DNA from: Acinetobacter rudis
Lineage (GTDB): Bacteria > Pseudomonadota > Gammaproteobacteria > Pseudomonadales > Moraxellaceae
Length of the DNA: 64,000 nucleotides
Reading direction: 5' to 3'
Assembly: GCF_031157835.1 (NCBI RefSeq)
Contig: NZ_JAVIDR010000003.1
Coordinates: 62,001-126,000, forward strand
Of this stretch, positions 15,201-25,766 are shown piece after piece (within the stretch, counting starts at the first letter, position 1; the number at the start of each line of letters is the position of its first letter). Both the position numbers and the translations under genes were made by a program. A model generated the notes under the pieces. The model did not search any database, was not told the DNA's origin, and saw only the letters and a program-made list of their open reading frames with translations.

Positions 15201-15732
15201 AAATCATAACTTTTACTAGAATGAAAAGTCAATCATAAATTTTTACTGACCTTTTTATTGCTAAATCAATAGTAGAATATATTAAAATAAGTAAATATAT
15301 CCAATATGTACTTATAAGCATTAAACCAGCCTCTCTTTATGAAACATTAATATTATATAAAAGAAATATTACTTATAGGTGCTCAATGGGTTATTGATTA
15401 TGTATAACTGTTTTTGAATTGCTTTAATTCTATATGTTATTTTTAAAACAAACTCTAAATAAAACATTGAGATTTTAATCTAAAAATTCATGTTAAAAAC
15501 ATACTAAACACCAATAACTACGGAAGGTTAACTTATTGAAAATAAATAATTAGTATCATTTATATCTTGTTTTTAATATTAATTTAAGTAAGTTTTGTTA
15601 TTAAATTTGTCTACAATATTAATAAAATTATTCATTGAAATAAATTTCAATTATTTTAGATTAAAAGAACCTTAATTAAAAAATAAAAATTATTTTAAGA
15701 GAAATCTATAATCCCCCAAAAGGCAAAAAACC
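15201..15732. other. AT-rich non-coding stretch before the multicopper oxidase
   Basis: I see no gene and no clear repeat here. Composition is strongly AT-rich, with A and T tracts near 15600-15700 that may be the multicopper oxidase promoter region. Confidence 0.4.
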
Positions 15733-17661
15733 ATGAATACCAGAATAATAATACTGACTTTACTGTTTTTGGAAGTTAATTTTAAAGTTTATGCCACTGA
15801 TCAAATTTTGCAAGACCCACCAGCGATGCAGATCAATCGTAGTAGTGTGTTATCCCCATCAAATGCTAAATCAGATGTAAATAGAAAACAAAAGTTGAGT
15901 GAAGCTTCATTCACATGGGATGTGAGAAAAATTAAAAGTAAATTATGGAATCCAGCGACTCAGCACTTTGATTCAGTAATTTTACGAGGTTATCAAGGAA
16001 CAAATACTAGTCTTAACACTCCATTTGTCGCTCCAACAATTGAGATTTTTCCTGGAGAAACATTAAAGGCAACACTAAATAATCAACTGAATATTGATCC
16101 ACGTAGTAATCAAAAAACTGGGGCAGATCAAACATGTTCTAGTGAGCATATGCATACTGATCAACCACACTGTTTTGACACCACAAATATGCACACGCAT
16201 GGTTTATGGGTGAGCCCACGTGACAAAAGTGATAATGTTTTTGTTTCTATTTCACCAGGAACAAAATTTCAATATGAATATAATATTGCTGAAGATCATC
16301 CAGCTGGCACCTTCTGGTATCACCCACATCGACATGGCTCAACCGCAATTCAAGTTGGTAGTGGCATGGCTGGGGCTTTAATTATTCGTGGTAATCGCCA
16401 ACCTACCGCAAACAAAACAGGTGATTTGGATTTACTTACTAAAGGGTTTAAAGAACGTATTTTGTTATTTCAACAAATCCAATACGCCTGTTATAACAAT
16501 GATGGCACAATAAAAACCAATTCTGATGGTAGCTATTTTTGTGGGCACGGCGATATTGGTGAGATTCGAGATTATCAAGGCTTTGGCGCTGGAAATTGGA
16601 CTAAATCTGGACGCTATACGAGTATTAATGGAGAAATACAGCCTTTGTTAACTCAAGCTGTTGCTGGAAAAGTTGAACGTTGGCGAATGATTCATGCGGG
16701 TGTGCGTGATAGTATCAATTTAACAATTCGTTTAATGCAACATGCACCAAATAAATTGGACTTAACCACACAGAGCGAAAAAAAATTATTAAAAGAAAAT
16801 TGCACGGGCCCAGTGGTAAATCAATATATTATTGCTAACGATGGATTAACCCTTAAACAGATACATGAACAACCAGTAACTGTACTGCAACCTAGTTATC
16901 GTTATGACGCTTTAATACAATTTCCACAAAAAGGACGTTACTGCATCATTAATGAGTCAGCTCCAGCCTCGGCTAATGTTGATAGAGTAAACTCAGAAAG
17001 ACGTTTAATGGCGGTGGTTCATGTAAATGCTGCCAACCCTACATCACAGACTTTAACAGATGCTTTGATTGAACATGCAAATCAAAATATTAACTTAGAC
17101 ATGCGTAAGTCAGTCATTAATGATTTACAGAATAATCTTAAACTAAGCCATTTTGTTCCTCACCCTGATTTACCGCAAACTCCATATAAACAGCAACTAG
17201 AATTTAATATTGATAATACGCAAAATCCACCACAGTTTCAGATAGATGGTAAACCATTCCAATTGGGCCGTGTAGATCGCGATTTAAAACTAGAAAGAAC
17301 AGATGAATGGACATTAACTTCTAAATTAGCAAGTCACCCATTTCATATTCATATTAATCCATTTCAGATCATCGCAATTTATGATCCCAATGGTAAGGAT
17401 GTTAGCGCAATAGATTCAATAGATGATTATGATAAAAGTGCTGCCCCTGATCCCCAATATCGAGGATTAAAAGGAAGTTGGAAGGATACTATATTGGTTA
17501 AAAATGTCCGAGGAGCCAGCTATAAAGTGATTTTTAGAACCAAATACCAGCGCTATACTGGAGATTTTGTTTTACATTGCCATATCTTAGATCATGAAGA
17601 TCAAGGAATGATGCAGCATATTCGCATTTCTTCTCCAAATGATCCTCAAACACAGAAATAA
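15733..17661 (+). CDS. Multicopper oxidase, exported
   Basis: Four copper-ligand clusters are visible: NMHTHG near residues 152-157, FWYHPHRHG near 193-201, HPFHIHINPF near 535, and HCHILDHEDQGM near 614-625, which holds the type 1 Cys, His and Met ligands. A hydrophobic N-terminus (residues 3-20, then YATDQ) indicates export to the periplasm. Enzymes of this class oxidise cuprous copper, metals or phenolics with O2 reduction to water. No copper transport genes flank it, so the substrate is open. At 642 residues it is longer than CueO. A terminator follows at 17730. Confidence 0.9.
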   Translation: MNTRIIILTLLFLEVNFKVYATDQILQDPPAMQINRSSVLSPSNAKSDVNRKQKLSEASFTWDVRKIKSKLWNPATQHFDSVILRGYQGTNTSLNTPFVAPTIEIFPGETLKATLNNQLNIDPRSNQKTGADQTCSSEHMHTDQPHCFDTTNMHTHGLWVSPRDKSDNVFVSISPGTKFQYEYNIAEDHPAGTFWYHPHRHGSTAIQVGSGMAGALIIRGNRQPTANKTGDLDLLTKGFKERILLFQQIQYACYNNDGTIKTNSDGSYFCGHGDIGEIRDYQGFGAGNWTKSGRYTSINGEIQPLLTQAVAGKVERWRMIHAGVRDSINLTIRLMQHAPNKLDLTTQSEKKLLKENCTGPVVNQYIIANDGLTLKQIHEQPVTVLQPSYRYDALIQFPQKGRYCIINESAPASANVDRVNSERRLMAVVHVNAANPTSQTLTDALIEHANQNINLDMRKSVINDLQNNLKLSHFVPHPDLPQTPYKQQLEFNIDNTQNPPQFQIDGKPFQLGRVDRDLKLERTDEWTLTSKLASHPFHIHINPFQIIAIYDPNGKDVSAIDSIDDYDKSAAPDPQYRGLKGSWKDTILVKNVRGASYKVIFRTKYQRYTGDFVLHCHILDHEDQGMMQHIRISSPNDPQTQK

Positions 17662-17729
17662 TACTCGTAGATTATGATGATTAATATTTAGGCACTATCT
17701 AATTCATCTCATAAAGAGTCCTTAAGAAG

Positions 17730-17762
17730 AAAACCGAATGAAATACTCCTCATTCGGTTTTA
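17730..17762 (+). terminator. Rho-independent terminator after the multicopper oxidase
   Basis: AAAACCGAATGA (17730-17741) pairs with TCATTCGGTTTT (17750-17761). Confidence 0.85.
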
Positions 17763-17861
17763 ACTTTTTCAGATGTTTTGGCTGAGCTCTCTGCGTCTTA
17801 TTTCAAAATCAATTAAAAGTTAATTTAACACGTAAATAAATGTGTTAATAAGCATCTTAGA

Positions 17862-18797
17862 TTATAAAAAGAAGTTTGTATCATTTTGAATTTTAGGCGA
17901 AATTTTTTTCTCAACCCAAGTTAACCATGCCCTTGTTTTTGCATCAATAAATTGTCGTGATGGTAGTAAGGTATAAACACCAATATCAGGTGATCTCCAA
18001 TCAGCTAAAATGCGCTGTAATCTTCCACTACGTACCGCTTCATTCACAGTAAAAGTAGGAAGTAAGGCAATTCCCATACCTTGTTGTACCATGTCCAGTA
18101 AAAGCTCAGGTGTATCTGCAATTAATGGCCCTGAAATATCAATTTGATACGAATAATCATCATTAATGAGGTGCCATTGCGCCGTTATTGATGGATTCAC
18201 CAATCTCAGACAAGCATGTTGCTGTAGGTCATCTATTGATTTGGGTACACCATGTTTTTCTAAATAGTCTGGCGATGCGCAAAGTACTGAAAAGATGGTT
18301 CCTATTCGACGAGAAACCAGTCTAGAGTCAGCTAAAGATTCGGTTAGATATAAACTGACATCAATGCCTTTACCTAAGAGATCAGGGACATTCTGTGACG
18401 TACGATATTCAACCGTTAATTCAGGATAAGTTTGGCAGAACTCTGCCAGCACTGGAGATACATAGTGATGACCAAAACTTGCCATACTCAAAACACGTAA
18501 CCGCCCCTGTGGTTTAGTGGTCATCCCCCTTGCCTGAGTTTCAGCCTCTTCTATCATTGCAAGTACTTGACGACATTGTTCTGCATAGGTTGCACCAATA
18601 TCAGTTAATGCATGTTGTCGTGTCGATCGTTGTAATAATTTTATTCCTAGACGCCCTTCTAACTCACTAATGAGTCGAGATACCTGAGCTGTTGTAATTT
18701 CCATTTGCTCTGCTGCAGCAGTAAAACTGCCACTATCAATAACTTTTAGGAAGGCATGTATTGCATGTAGTAATCCACCATCAAGATTTTTGCGCAT
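17862..18797 (-). CDS. LysR family regulator, divergent from the indolepyruvate oxidoreductase
   Basis: The N-terminal helix-turn-helix (AFLKVIDSGSFTAAAEQM, then TTAQVSRLISELEGRLG) is followed by a substrate-binding domain to about residue 300. I start at ATG 18797, which gives 311 residues, the usual LysR length; in-frame starts up to 18890 would add 31 residues with a hydrophobic, unlikely N-terminus. It is transcribed away from the ferredoxin oxidoreductase gene with 199 bases between, the classic LysR arrangement, so that gene is its likely target. Confidence 0.85.
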   Translation of the reverse strand: MRKNLDGGLLHAIHAFLKVIDSGSFTAAAEQMEITTAQVSRLISELEGRLGIKLLQRSTRQHALTDIGATYAEQCRQVLAMIEEAETQARGMTTKPQGRLRVLSMASFGHHYVSPVLAEFCQTYPELTVEYRTSQNVPDLLGKGIDVSLYLTESLADSRLVSRRIGTIFSVLCASPDYLEKHGVPKSIDDLQQHACLRLVNPSITAQWHLINDDYSYQIDISGPLIADTPELLLDMVQQGMGIALLPTFTVNEAVRSGRLQRILADWRSPDIGVYTLLPSRQFIDAKTRAWLTWVEKKISPKIQNDTNFFL

Positions 18798-18996
18798 AAC
18801 GTAAATATCTTTTTCTAAATTACACATTGTTGCATTAGGCCCAATCAACCACAATGACATTAATGTACACACATTAAACAATTTCAACATATAACTTAAC
18901 TTATCAATTTTTCTAAGTGTGTCTTTTACTCCAAATATTCAACTGGATGTTGAAAAAAGAAAGTAGCTCAAACTACAAAATTTCAGGGAGATATAA

Positions 18997-21900
18997 ATGG
19001 ATATTGCTATAAAATTTATTCCACATAAGATTCCAACAAAAGATGTATCACTGGAAGATAAATTTCTCAGTGATAATGGTACAGCCTATATGACAGGTAT
19101 CCAGGCCTTAGTTCGGTTGCCACTTGTACAAACACGGCGTGATACGATAAAGGGTAAGCGCACGGCTGGTTTTATATCTGGTTATCGTGGCTCACCTGTG
19201 GGGAATTACGATCATTACCTTTGGCAAATTGATAGCATACTTAAAGACCATCACATCGTATTTCAGCCTGGTGTAAATGAAGATTTAGCAGCTACGGCCA
19301 TTTGGGGAACACAACAAGCGAATCTTACTGGTCAAGGTAAATATGATGGTGTAACCGCATGGTGGTATGGCAAAGGCCCTGGAGTCGATCGCTCTGGAGA
19401 TGTTCTTCGCCATGCAAATCTTGCAGGAACCTCAGCACAAGGAGGTGTCGTTGCTTTCTTTGGCGATGACCACTCTTGTAAATCCTCTACCATTCCGCAT
19501 CAGTCTGAACATGTCATGATTGGTTGTGGTATTCCCATTTTCTATCCAAGCTCTATACAACAAATTCTCGATTTAGGGGTGCATGCCGTTGCTATCTCAC
19601 GTTTTGCTGGTGTCTGGACATCAATGAAATTGGTCAGTGAGATTGTTGAAACGTCTGCATCTGTACACATCGATTTAGACCGAGTCGTTCCAGTTTTGCC
19701 CTCAGAAATTCATATGCCTCAAGATGGTGTCAATATTCGTTGGCCTGATCATGGTATTCAACAAGAAGAACGTCTTTACAAATATCGTTTACCTGCAGTA
19801 TTGGCCTATGCGCGGGAAAATAAATTAAATCAGGTCACATGGCACTGTCCCAATGCTCGTATAGGTATTGTTGCTAGTGGTAAAGGCTATTTAGATAGTA
19901 TTGAAGCTTTACGGATTCTCGGTATTGAAGGTGAAGTAGCACAACTGCTTGGATTGAAAGTATACCAAGTCACCTTAATTTGGCCATTAGAACCACACGG
20001 AATACGAGAATTTGCTGAAGGCCTAGAAGAGTTGATTGTTGTTGAAGAAAAACGGCCTATTATTGAGACACAAATTAAAGATGAATTATATGCTCTTCCA
20101 GACAGTAAACGCCCTCGTATTATAGGTAAAGCTTGTGATGGAAAAGGTGAATGGAGTACTTCTAGTGATGAAGCCCCTTTAATTGGGCACTATGAGTTTC
20201 AACCTGAACTAATCGCAAAAATGTTTGCAGCTCGATTTTTAAAGTTAGATATTACTGAAACATTAAAAACACACATTCAAAAGAGAGTGGCCTTACTAGA
20301 CAAAGCAGAACAAGAGTCACAACGTATTCTTGATATTGTAGAGAGGAAACCTTTCTTTTGTAGTGGCTGCCCACATAACTCATCAACAGTCTTGCCAGAA
20401 GGTAGCCGTGCCTTGGGTGGTATTGGCTGCCATTACATCGCTGTTTCACTCGATCAAGGTACAGAGACTTTCTCACAAATGGGTGGTGAAGGTGTGAGCT
20501 GGGTTGGAGCCTCTCCTTTTACCAATGAAAAGCATATTTTTGCCAACCTTGGAGATGGGACATATTTTCATTCAGGTTATCTTGCCATTCGCCAAGCAAT
20601 TGCGGCGAAAATAAATATTACCTATAAAATTCTTTATAACGATGCTGTTGCCATGACAGGTGGACAACACGTTGATGGCCACCTGAGCGTTGCACAATTA
20701 ACAAGACAATTAGATGCTGAAGGAATCAAAAAACAAGTCATTATTACTGATGAACCTGAGTTGATTCATGCAGATGAAAAAATTGCTCCTCATGTCGAAA
20801 TTTATCATAGAAATGAATTGGACGATGTTCAACGTAAATTACGTGAGATTTCTGGCGTAACAGCCTTAATTTATGTTCAAACTTGTGCGAGTGAAAAGCG
20901 TCGCCGCCGTAAACGTAATGCTTATCCTGATATTGCAGAGCGGATTTATATTAATAGTGATATTTGTGAAGGTTGTGGTGATTGTTCTAAACAATCCAAT
21001 TGTTTGTCCATCGAATCTATTGAAACAGAGTTAGGAACTAAACGTAAAATCAATCAGAGTAGTTGTAATAAGGACTTTTCTTGTGTCAAAGGATTCTGTC
21101 CAAGTTTTGTGACTGTACATACGCAAGATATGAAAGGCACAGAAACAATTAAAAATATAGCCTCTGGCTGGCCAAAGAAACCAAACATTGCTGATCTTGA
21201 CCAACAAGTCAGACGCATTATGGTGGGCGGAGTTGGTGGTACAGGTGTAGTTACAGCAGGTGCAATACTTGGTATGGCAGCACATCTAGAAGGTAAGTCA
21301 GCACGTATCATGGATATGGCTGGACTTGCTCAAAAAGGAGGTGCCGTTTATTCATATATACAACTTGCCGCACAGGATGAACAAATTTCTTCAACTAAAA
21401 TTCCTGCTCATCAATGTGATCTTCTCATTGGCGCGGATGCGATTGTCGCTGGCAGCAATGCTACACTTTCTCGCTTAAAAACAAACGCGACAGCTATCAT
21501 TAATAAAGATGTTTTCCCCACTTATAATTTTATTCAATCACGCGACTGGTATGCTCCAATCACAGATTTAATTAATCGAATAAAAGGTCAGGCGATAAAA
21601 GGTAAAATTATATCCATACCTGCTACAAGCATAGCTACACAAGTTTTAGGAGATGCAATTTTTACAAACCAATTATTACTAGGAATGGCTTGGCAATCAG
21701 GTCAGATTCCATTGGAGCGTGAAAGTATTGAAATGGCAATTCGCCTTAATGGAACTGCCATAGAAAAAAATCTTGAAGCATTTCGTGTTGGCTGCCATTT
21801 AATGAGTGATCCTGAGTTAGTGACACAAATTGTGGCAATGTTATCGACAAACAGTAAACCACGTACATTGGCTGAATTAATTGAAGATCGTTCTGCTCGG

Positions 21901-22467
21901 TTGGTTGATTATTGGAATCCTGATTATGCAGCTAAGTATCGAACCCTCACAGAACAGGCAGCCCAAGTATTACCAAAAGAATTAGCTGAAGTCATTGCAA
22001 CTCAGCTGTACAGAGTCATGGCATATAAAGATGAATATGAGGTTTCACGCCTACTTACAGCGAAGAAGTTTAAACAATCTATTGAAGCTCAATTTGGTAA
22101 AGGTCTACGTTTAACCTATCACCTTGCCCCTCCTATTTGGGGAACACATCACTCTATACGTAAACGTGCTTTTGGATATTGGATGCGCATTCCAATGATG
22201 ATTATTGCTCATTTAAAATGGCTTCGAGAGACGTCATTTGATCCATTCTCAGCGCAATCAGAGCGTAAACAAGAACAGGCTTGGCGTGATCGTTATATTG
22301 AATTTGTACAAACGATCAGTTCTAAACCTGAGAGTTTTAATTTATCGATCGCGTTACAAATTGCTCAATTACCAGTAGAAGTACGTGGATTTGGTCATGT
22401 CAAAATGCAAGCAATGGCAATAGCCAAACAGCATTGGGATGAACTTTCATTACAGCTCTACAAATAA
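18997..22467 (+). CDS. Fused indolepyruvate ferredoxin oxidoreductase family protein
   Basis: At 1,156 residues this is the fused alpha-beta form that oxidatively decarboxylates aryl or other 2-oxo acids to acyl-CoA. In order: N-terminal pyrimidine-binding region with RGSPVGNYD and GKGPGVDRSGD; GCPHNSST near 455; the thiamine diphosphate site GDGTYFHSG near 519 with NDAVAMTGGQH; a 4Fe-4S cysteine group CEGCGDCSKQSNC near 656; a gamma-type domain starting GGVGGTGVVTAG near 745; and a C-terminal helical extension. GGGAG precedes the ATG. LysR is divergent. Acts in the cytosol, probably in amino acid catabolism. Confidence 0.9.
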   Translation: MDIAIKFIPHKIPTKDVSLEDKFLSDNGTAYMTGIQALVRLPLVQTRRDTIKGKRTAGFISGYRGSPVGNYDHYLWQIDSILKDHHIVFQPGVNEDLAATAIWGTQQANLTGQGKYDGVTAWWYGKGPGVDRSGDVLRHANLAGTSAQGGVVAFFGDDHSCKSSTIPHQSEHVMIGCGIPIFYPSSIQQILDLGVHAVAISRFAGVWTSMKLVSEIVETSASVHIDLDRVVPVLPSEIHMPQDGVNIRWPDHGIQQEERLYKYRLPAVLAYARENKLNQVTWHCPNARIGIVASGKGYLDSIEALRILGIEGEVAQLLGLKVYQVTLIWPLEPHGIREFAEGLEELIVVEEKRPIIETQIKDELYALPDSKRPRIIGKACDGKGEWSTSSDEAPLIGHYEFQPELIAKMFAARFLKLDITETLKTHIQKRVALLDKAEQESQRILDIVERKPFFCSGCPHNSSTVLPEGSRALGGIGCHYIAVSLDQGTETFSQMGGEGVSWVGASPFTNEKHIFANLGDGTYFHSGYLAIRQAIAAKINITYKILYNDAVAMTGGQHVDGHLSVAQLTRQLDAEGIKKQVIITDEPELIHADEKIAPHVEIYHRNELDDVQRKLREISGVTALIYVQTCASEKRRRRKRNAYPDIAERIYINSDICEGCGDCSKQSNCLSIESIETELGTKRKINQSSCNKDFSCVKGFCPSFVTVHTQDMKGTETIKNIASGWPKKPNIADLDQQVRRIMVGGVGGTGVVTAGAILGMAAHLEGKSARIMDMAGLAQKGGAVYSYIQLAAQDEQISSTKIPAHQCDLLIGADAIVAGSNATLSRLKTNATAIINKDVFPTYNFIQSRDWYAPITDLINRIKGQAIKGKIISIPATSIATQVLGDAIFTNQLLLGMAWQSGQIPLERESIEMAIRLNGTAIEKNLEAFRVGCHLMSDPELVTQIVAMLSTNSKPRTLAELIEDRSARLVDYWNPDYAAKYRTLTEQAAQVLPKELAEVIATQLYRVMAYKDEYEVSRLLTAKKFKQSIEAQFGKGLRLTYHLAPPIWGTHHSIRKRAFGYWMRIPMMIIAHLKWLRETSFDPFSAQSERKQEQAWRDRYIEFVQTISSKPESFNLSIALQIAQLPVEVRGFGHVKMQAMAIAKQHWDELSLQLYK

Positions 22468-22494
22468 CACAGATAAAAAGCCTATTTTGCTTTC

Positions 22495-22554
22495 AATCAG
22501 TCGCAAAGATGTGATCAAATTTAACTTGTTATGATCACGTTTTAGCGACTGATT
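22495..22554. repeat. Nested inverted repeat between convergent genes
   Basis: AATCAGTCGC (22495-22504) pairs with GCGACTGATT (22545-22554), and inside it GTGATCA (22511-22517) pairs with TGATCAC (22532-22538). The 60-bp dyad lies between two convergent genes and may be a bidirectional terminator, though it lacks T runs. Confidence 0.6.
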
Positions 22555-22623
22555 ATTATATATTCCATATAATTAACTTACCATCTTCCATAATTTTAAT
22601 TACTAAAGATAAGCCAATTGCTG

Positions 22624-23337
22624 TTATACAGATTCGTTTAACTTAACAATTAAATCTAATAGATCAGATGCATGTAAATCATTTTCACTACATGGAGAGA
22701 CATCTTTAATGTTAGTTTTTCCAAACTCAAAAGGTCTTTCAATATAAGCTGTCCTCAGCCCACAAGATCGTGCACCAGCCAAATCATCATGATGTGCAGC
22801 AACCATTAAAACTTGATCAGGATTCACATTCAAAAGCTCAGCTACACCTAGATAGGTTTTAGGTGAGGGTTTGTAGCTACGAAAATTCTCAGCTGAAAAG
22901 ATATAATCCCAAGGTAGATTAGAGAATCTAGCCAGATCAACGAGCAACCTAATGTTGCCGTTAGACAACGTACAAATAATATATTTTTCCTTGAGCTTAT
23001 TTAATCCTTGTACCGTATCGGCCCAAGGCGCTAATCTATGCCACACCAAATTGAGGTGGCATTTTTGTTGTTCTGATAGATCTAAGATATGATATTGAAT
23101 GAGTAAATCTTCTAGAATTGAACGATGAATATCATCAATAGAACTCCAATTGTTTACACCTGAAAGAACTTTGTCCATAGCCGGTCTATACCCAGCTCTC
23201 CAATCTAGAGCAAATTGATCTGCATCAACAGGTAGATGCATTTTTTTTATTTCATTCACAATAGAGGAATGCCAATCAACAACGGTACCAAATACATCAA
23301 AAGCGAGGACTTTAATATTACCTAATTTTGTCATCAA
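22624..23337 (-). CDS. Haloacid dehalogenase, type II (HAD superfamily)
   Basis: The 237-residue protein shows the L-2-haloacid dehalogenase pattern: AFDVFGTVVDWHSSI with the nucleophilic Asp near residue 14, TLSNGN near 122, KPSPKTYLG with the catalytic Lys near 156, and MVAAHHDDLAGAR near 178. It would hydrolyse 2-haloacids by a covalent Asp intermediate; many members have other substrates. The start could be the first or second of two adjacent Met codons. Convergent with the oxidoreductase gene. Confidence 0.85.
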   Translation of the reverse strand: MMTKLGNIKVLAFDVFGTVVDWHSSIVNEIKKMHLPVDADQFALDWRAGYRPAMDKVLSGVNNWSSIDDIHRSILEDLLIQYHILDLSEQQKCHLNLVWHRLAPWADTVQGLNKLKEKYIICTLSNGNIRLLVDLARFSNLPWDYIFSAENFRSYKPSPKTYLGVAELLNVNPDQVLMVAAHHDDLAGARSCGLRTAYIERPFEFGKTNIKDVSPCSENDLHASDLLDLIVKLNESV

Positions 23338-23543
23338 AAATTCCTTTTATTGATTGTTTATGATGATACATCATCTTCCCTGATTAATATTTAAAATCCA
23401 TCCACAAGGGAATAGTGTTATTTTTAATCAAAATAAGAGTAAAGCAATTTCTATAGTCGTAGAGTAAACACTATTTTTTGAAATTTGATGGCATTTATGC
23501 TTTTATTTCGAATGATGATAATTGTAGGTCAAAAGGAACGTTA

Positions 23544-24650
23544 ATGAAAAATCTGTTGAGTAGAATCAGTCAACATGCCTTAACGAAATTTGATCAAGTC
23601 ACAGGAACAGAATCGCCTAAACTGTATTTTAATGAACAAGGGCAACTTAGTCCGATCATTGAAAAATTATCACAACTTCATCAAAAGTATCGTCCTACCC
23701 CATGGCTATCTAATCGACATTTGCATTTGCTTTATTTTGATGTAATAAAAAAACGTAGTATTTCTTTAAATTATGATCGTATTGATCAGTTGAACATGCA
23801 AGATGGCGGAATAACTGGAATCGCATGGTTAGGTACTGATTTACCTCCCAATACCCCAACGATATTAATATTACATACCATTACAGGTACACCAGAAAGC
23901 ATGAGCGAACTGGTACAAGACTTACATCGCTATACAGGATGGCGTATTGCCTTGTGTTTACGGCGAGGTCATGCAGGTTTACCAATGCCTGTTCCTAAAA
24001 TTAATTTATTTGGGTTAACTGAAGATCTACGTGAACAACTACAATATATTCAGGAGAAATATCCTTCCTCTGCTTTATATGCTATGGGTTCATCTGCTGG
24101 GACTGGATTATTAGTTCGTTATTTAGGGGAAGAAGCTGAAGCAACACCACTTAAAGCAGCTTTTGCTTTATGTCCAGGCTATAACACTGAATCAGGATTT
24201 CGTGCGGTACATCCATTCTATAGTAAAGTGATGACCAAAAAACTGATCACTAAGTTTATTAAGCCTTATCAGGAAACTTGGAAAAATACTGAGTCACTTA
24301 CTAAGATTCTAAACAGTAAGTCATTATTTGATTTTGAACAAACTTATTACGAAATGGCTGGTTATCAGGACTATATAAGTTATTGTAATGCAACGAACCC
24401 TATTCTTGTTTTAGAAAATGTGAAAACGCCATTATTAGTTCTAAATTCAGAAGATGATCCCGTATGTAATATTCATAATTTTGAACCTTATAAAGCCACA
24501 GTCAGAAAAATGCCTAATATCGCAGTAGTAACAACAAAAAAAGGCAGTCATTGTGGGTTTTATCAAGGAGTATTCTCAACAAATTCTTGGGCATCTCAAT
24601 TAGCTGCTGATTTTTTCCTACTTGAAGAGAATAAACACAGCTCAACATAA
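23544..24650 (+). CDS. Alpha/beta hydrolase (YheT/ABHD3-like)
   Basis: The nucleophile elbow is GSSAGTG (Ser near residue 188), preceded by the strand LILHTITGTPESM with the oxyanion region and LRRGHAG. A late Asp (NSEDDPVC) and His (KGSHCGF) complete the Ser-Asp-His triad. The general plan is that of YheT-like hydrolases acting on lipids or esters. AAGGA at 23533 points to ATG 23544 (368 residues); an in-frame start 22 codons earlier has no ribosome site. Substrate unknown. Confidence 0.8.
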   Translation: MKNLLSRISQHALTKFDQVTGTESPKLYFNEQGQLSPIIEKLSQLHQKYRPTPWLSNRHLHLLYFDVIKKRSISLNYDRIDQLNMQDGGITGIAWLGTDLPPNTPTILILHTITGTPESMSELVQDLHRYTGWRIALCLRRGHAGLPMPVPKINLFGLTEDLREQLQYIQEKYPSSALYAMGSSAGTGLLVRYLGEEAEATPLKAAFALCPGYNTESGFRAVHPFYSKVMTKKLITKFIKPYQETWKNTESLTKILNSKSLFDFEQTYYEMAGYQDYISYCNATNPILVLENVKTPLLVLNSEDDPVCNIHNFEPYKATVRKMPNIAVVTTKKGSHCGFYQGVFSTNSWASQLAADFFLLEENKHSST

Positions 24651-24759
24651 ATTTAATTTGAAGCATATTATTGACTGTTAGAGCTCTTTTTAAATTTCTC
24701 TGGAAATGCAGGTATATAATTAGGAAAGTTACTAAATTATTTTTTTGAAGATAACACTT

Positions 24760-25449
24760 ATGTTTTTTGATCACAAACAAGTTTTAGAGGTCTCTAGTTT
24801 TTCAACACTTGTAAGTACACAGTTCCAAAAAGAAAATAATGCAATTTGTTGGTCTAGAAATTTACATGGAAACTTTAAAGAAATAGTCGAAAAATTAGAA
24901 TTAAAAGAAGATATCACAGAAGTATCCAGAGAGGATTTAATGGGCTTAAGTCTTTCAGAGGAAGGAAATATTGCTAGAGAGATCATTTTAGCAGATATAC
25001 AATTACTTTCTGATTTTGGAGCTTCACCTACACTCAATTTACTTAAGAAGTATCAACGAGACGAAGAATTTGATTTTATATCTACTGATGTCTACTCTTA
25101 CCATGTAGATCGCTCTCCTATAGAAGTTGATACTTATTTGTGTACTTATTACGGGCCTGCGAGCGATATTTTGCCGCAAGATCAAGCACAACAAAAAATT
25201 TTAATTCCTGAAATTAGAGCGGAATTAAAAAAAATATACGATGGACCCGAAAGTGAATTTGATTCTTTTTTAAAAGAATTTTTCTTTGATTTACATTATC
25301 AAGCTAAACCATGTGCAGAACCAATAAATTTAGGTATAGGTAATCTTTGGCGTTTAGCTGTAGATCATCCTACACAACAAGTTTCACCCTGTATTCATCG
25401 TGCACCTACTGAAATGAATGCTGAATGTAGATTGTTATTAATTTGCTAA
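24760..25449 (+). CDS. DUF1826 family protein
   Basis: Soluble protein of about 230 residues with DVYSYHVDRSPIEVDTYLC near the middle, CTYYGPASDILP, and a C-terminal block NLGIGNLWRLAVDH then SPCIHRAPTEMNAECRLLLIC. I recognise this as DUF1826, a family of unknown function that in pseudomonads often sits with COG0523 GTPases and other Zur-controlled genes. The zigA cluster lies 6-7 kb away here, not adjacent, and I see no Zur-like box upstream. Start at ATG 24760 is preferred over an in-frame TTG at 24745. Confidence 0.65.
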   Translation: MFFDHKQVLEVSSFSTLVSTQFQKENNAICWSRNLHGNFKEIVEKLELKEDITEVSREDLMGLSLSEEGNIAREIILADIQLLSDFGASPTLNLLKKYQRDEEFDFISTDVYSYHVDRSPIEVDTYLCTYYGPASDILPQDQAQQKILIPEIRAELKKIYDGPESEFDSFLKEFFFDLHYQAKPCAEPINLGIGNLWRLAVDHPTQQVSPCIHRAPTEMNAECRLLLIC

Positions 25450-25766
25450 GTAAAGAATATAATATTAAACATGATTTAATATCAATTATATTTAAACGCA
25501 TTATGAATCTTATTTAATCCCAATTAAATTTAACATTATAAATATGTAATGTAGAAATAAGGATATTTTTTTATTCCTATGATATTTGTAATGTTTTATT
25601 TTCCATCAAAGAATGAAAATTACTATTTTCATGCAAGTATATGTGATAGATAAAACATATAATATCAATTATATTTAGACTATATTTTTATTTTATTGAT
25701 TTATCATTAATTAGAGTGTTTATTGTATTCCATAACAAACCAATTATGTGTAATTCTGGAATAATA
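25450..25766. other. AT-rich stretch with a 17-bp direct repeat
   Basis: No gene. AATATCAATTATATTTA occurs at 25478-25494 and again at 25671-25687, 193 bases apart. The second copy lies about 80 bases before the small secreted-protein gene. Confidence 0.5.
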
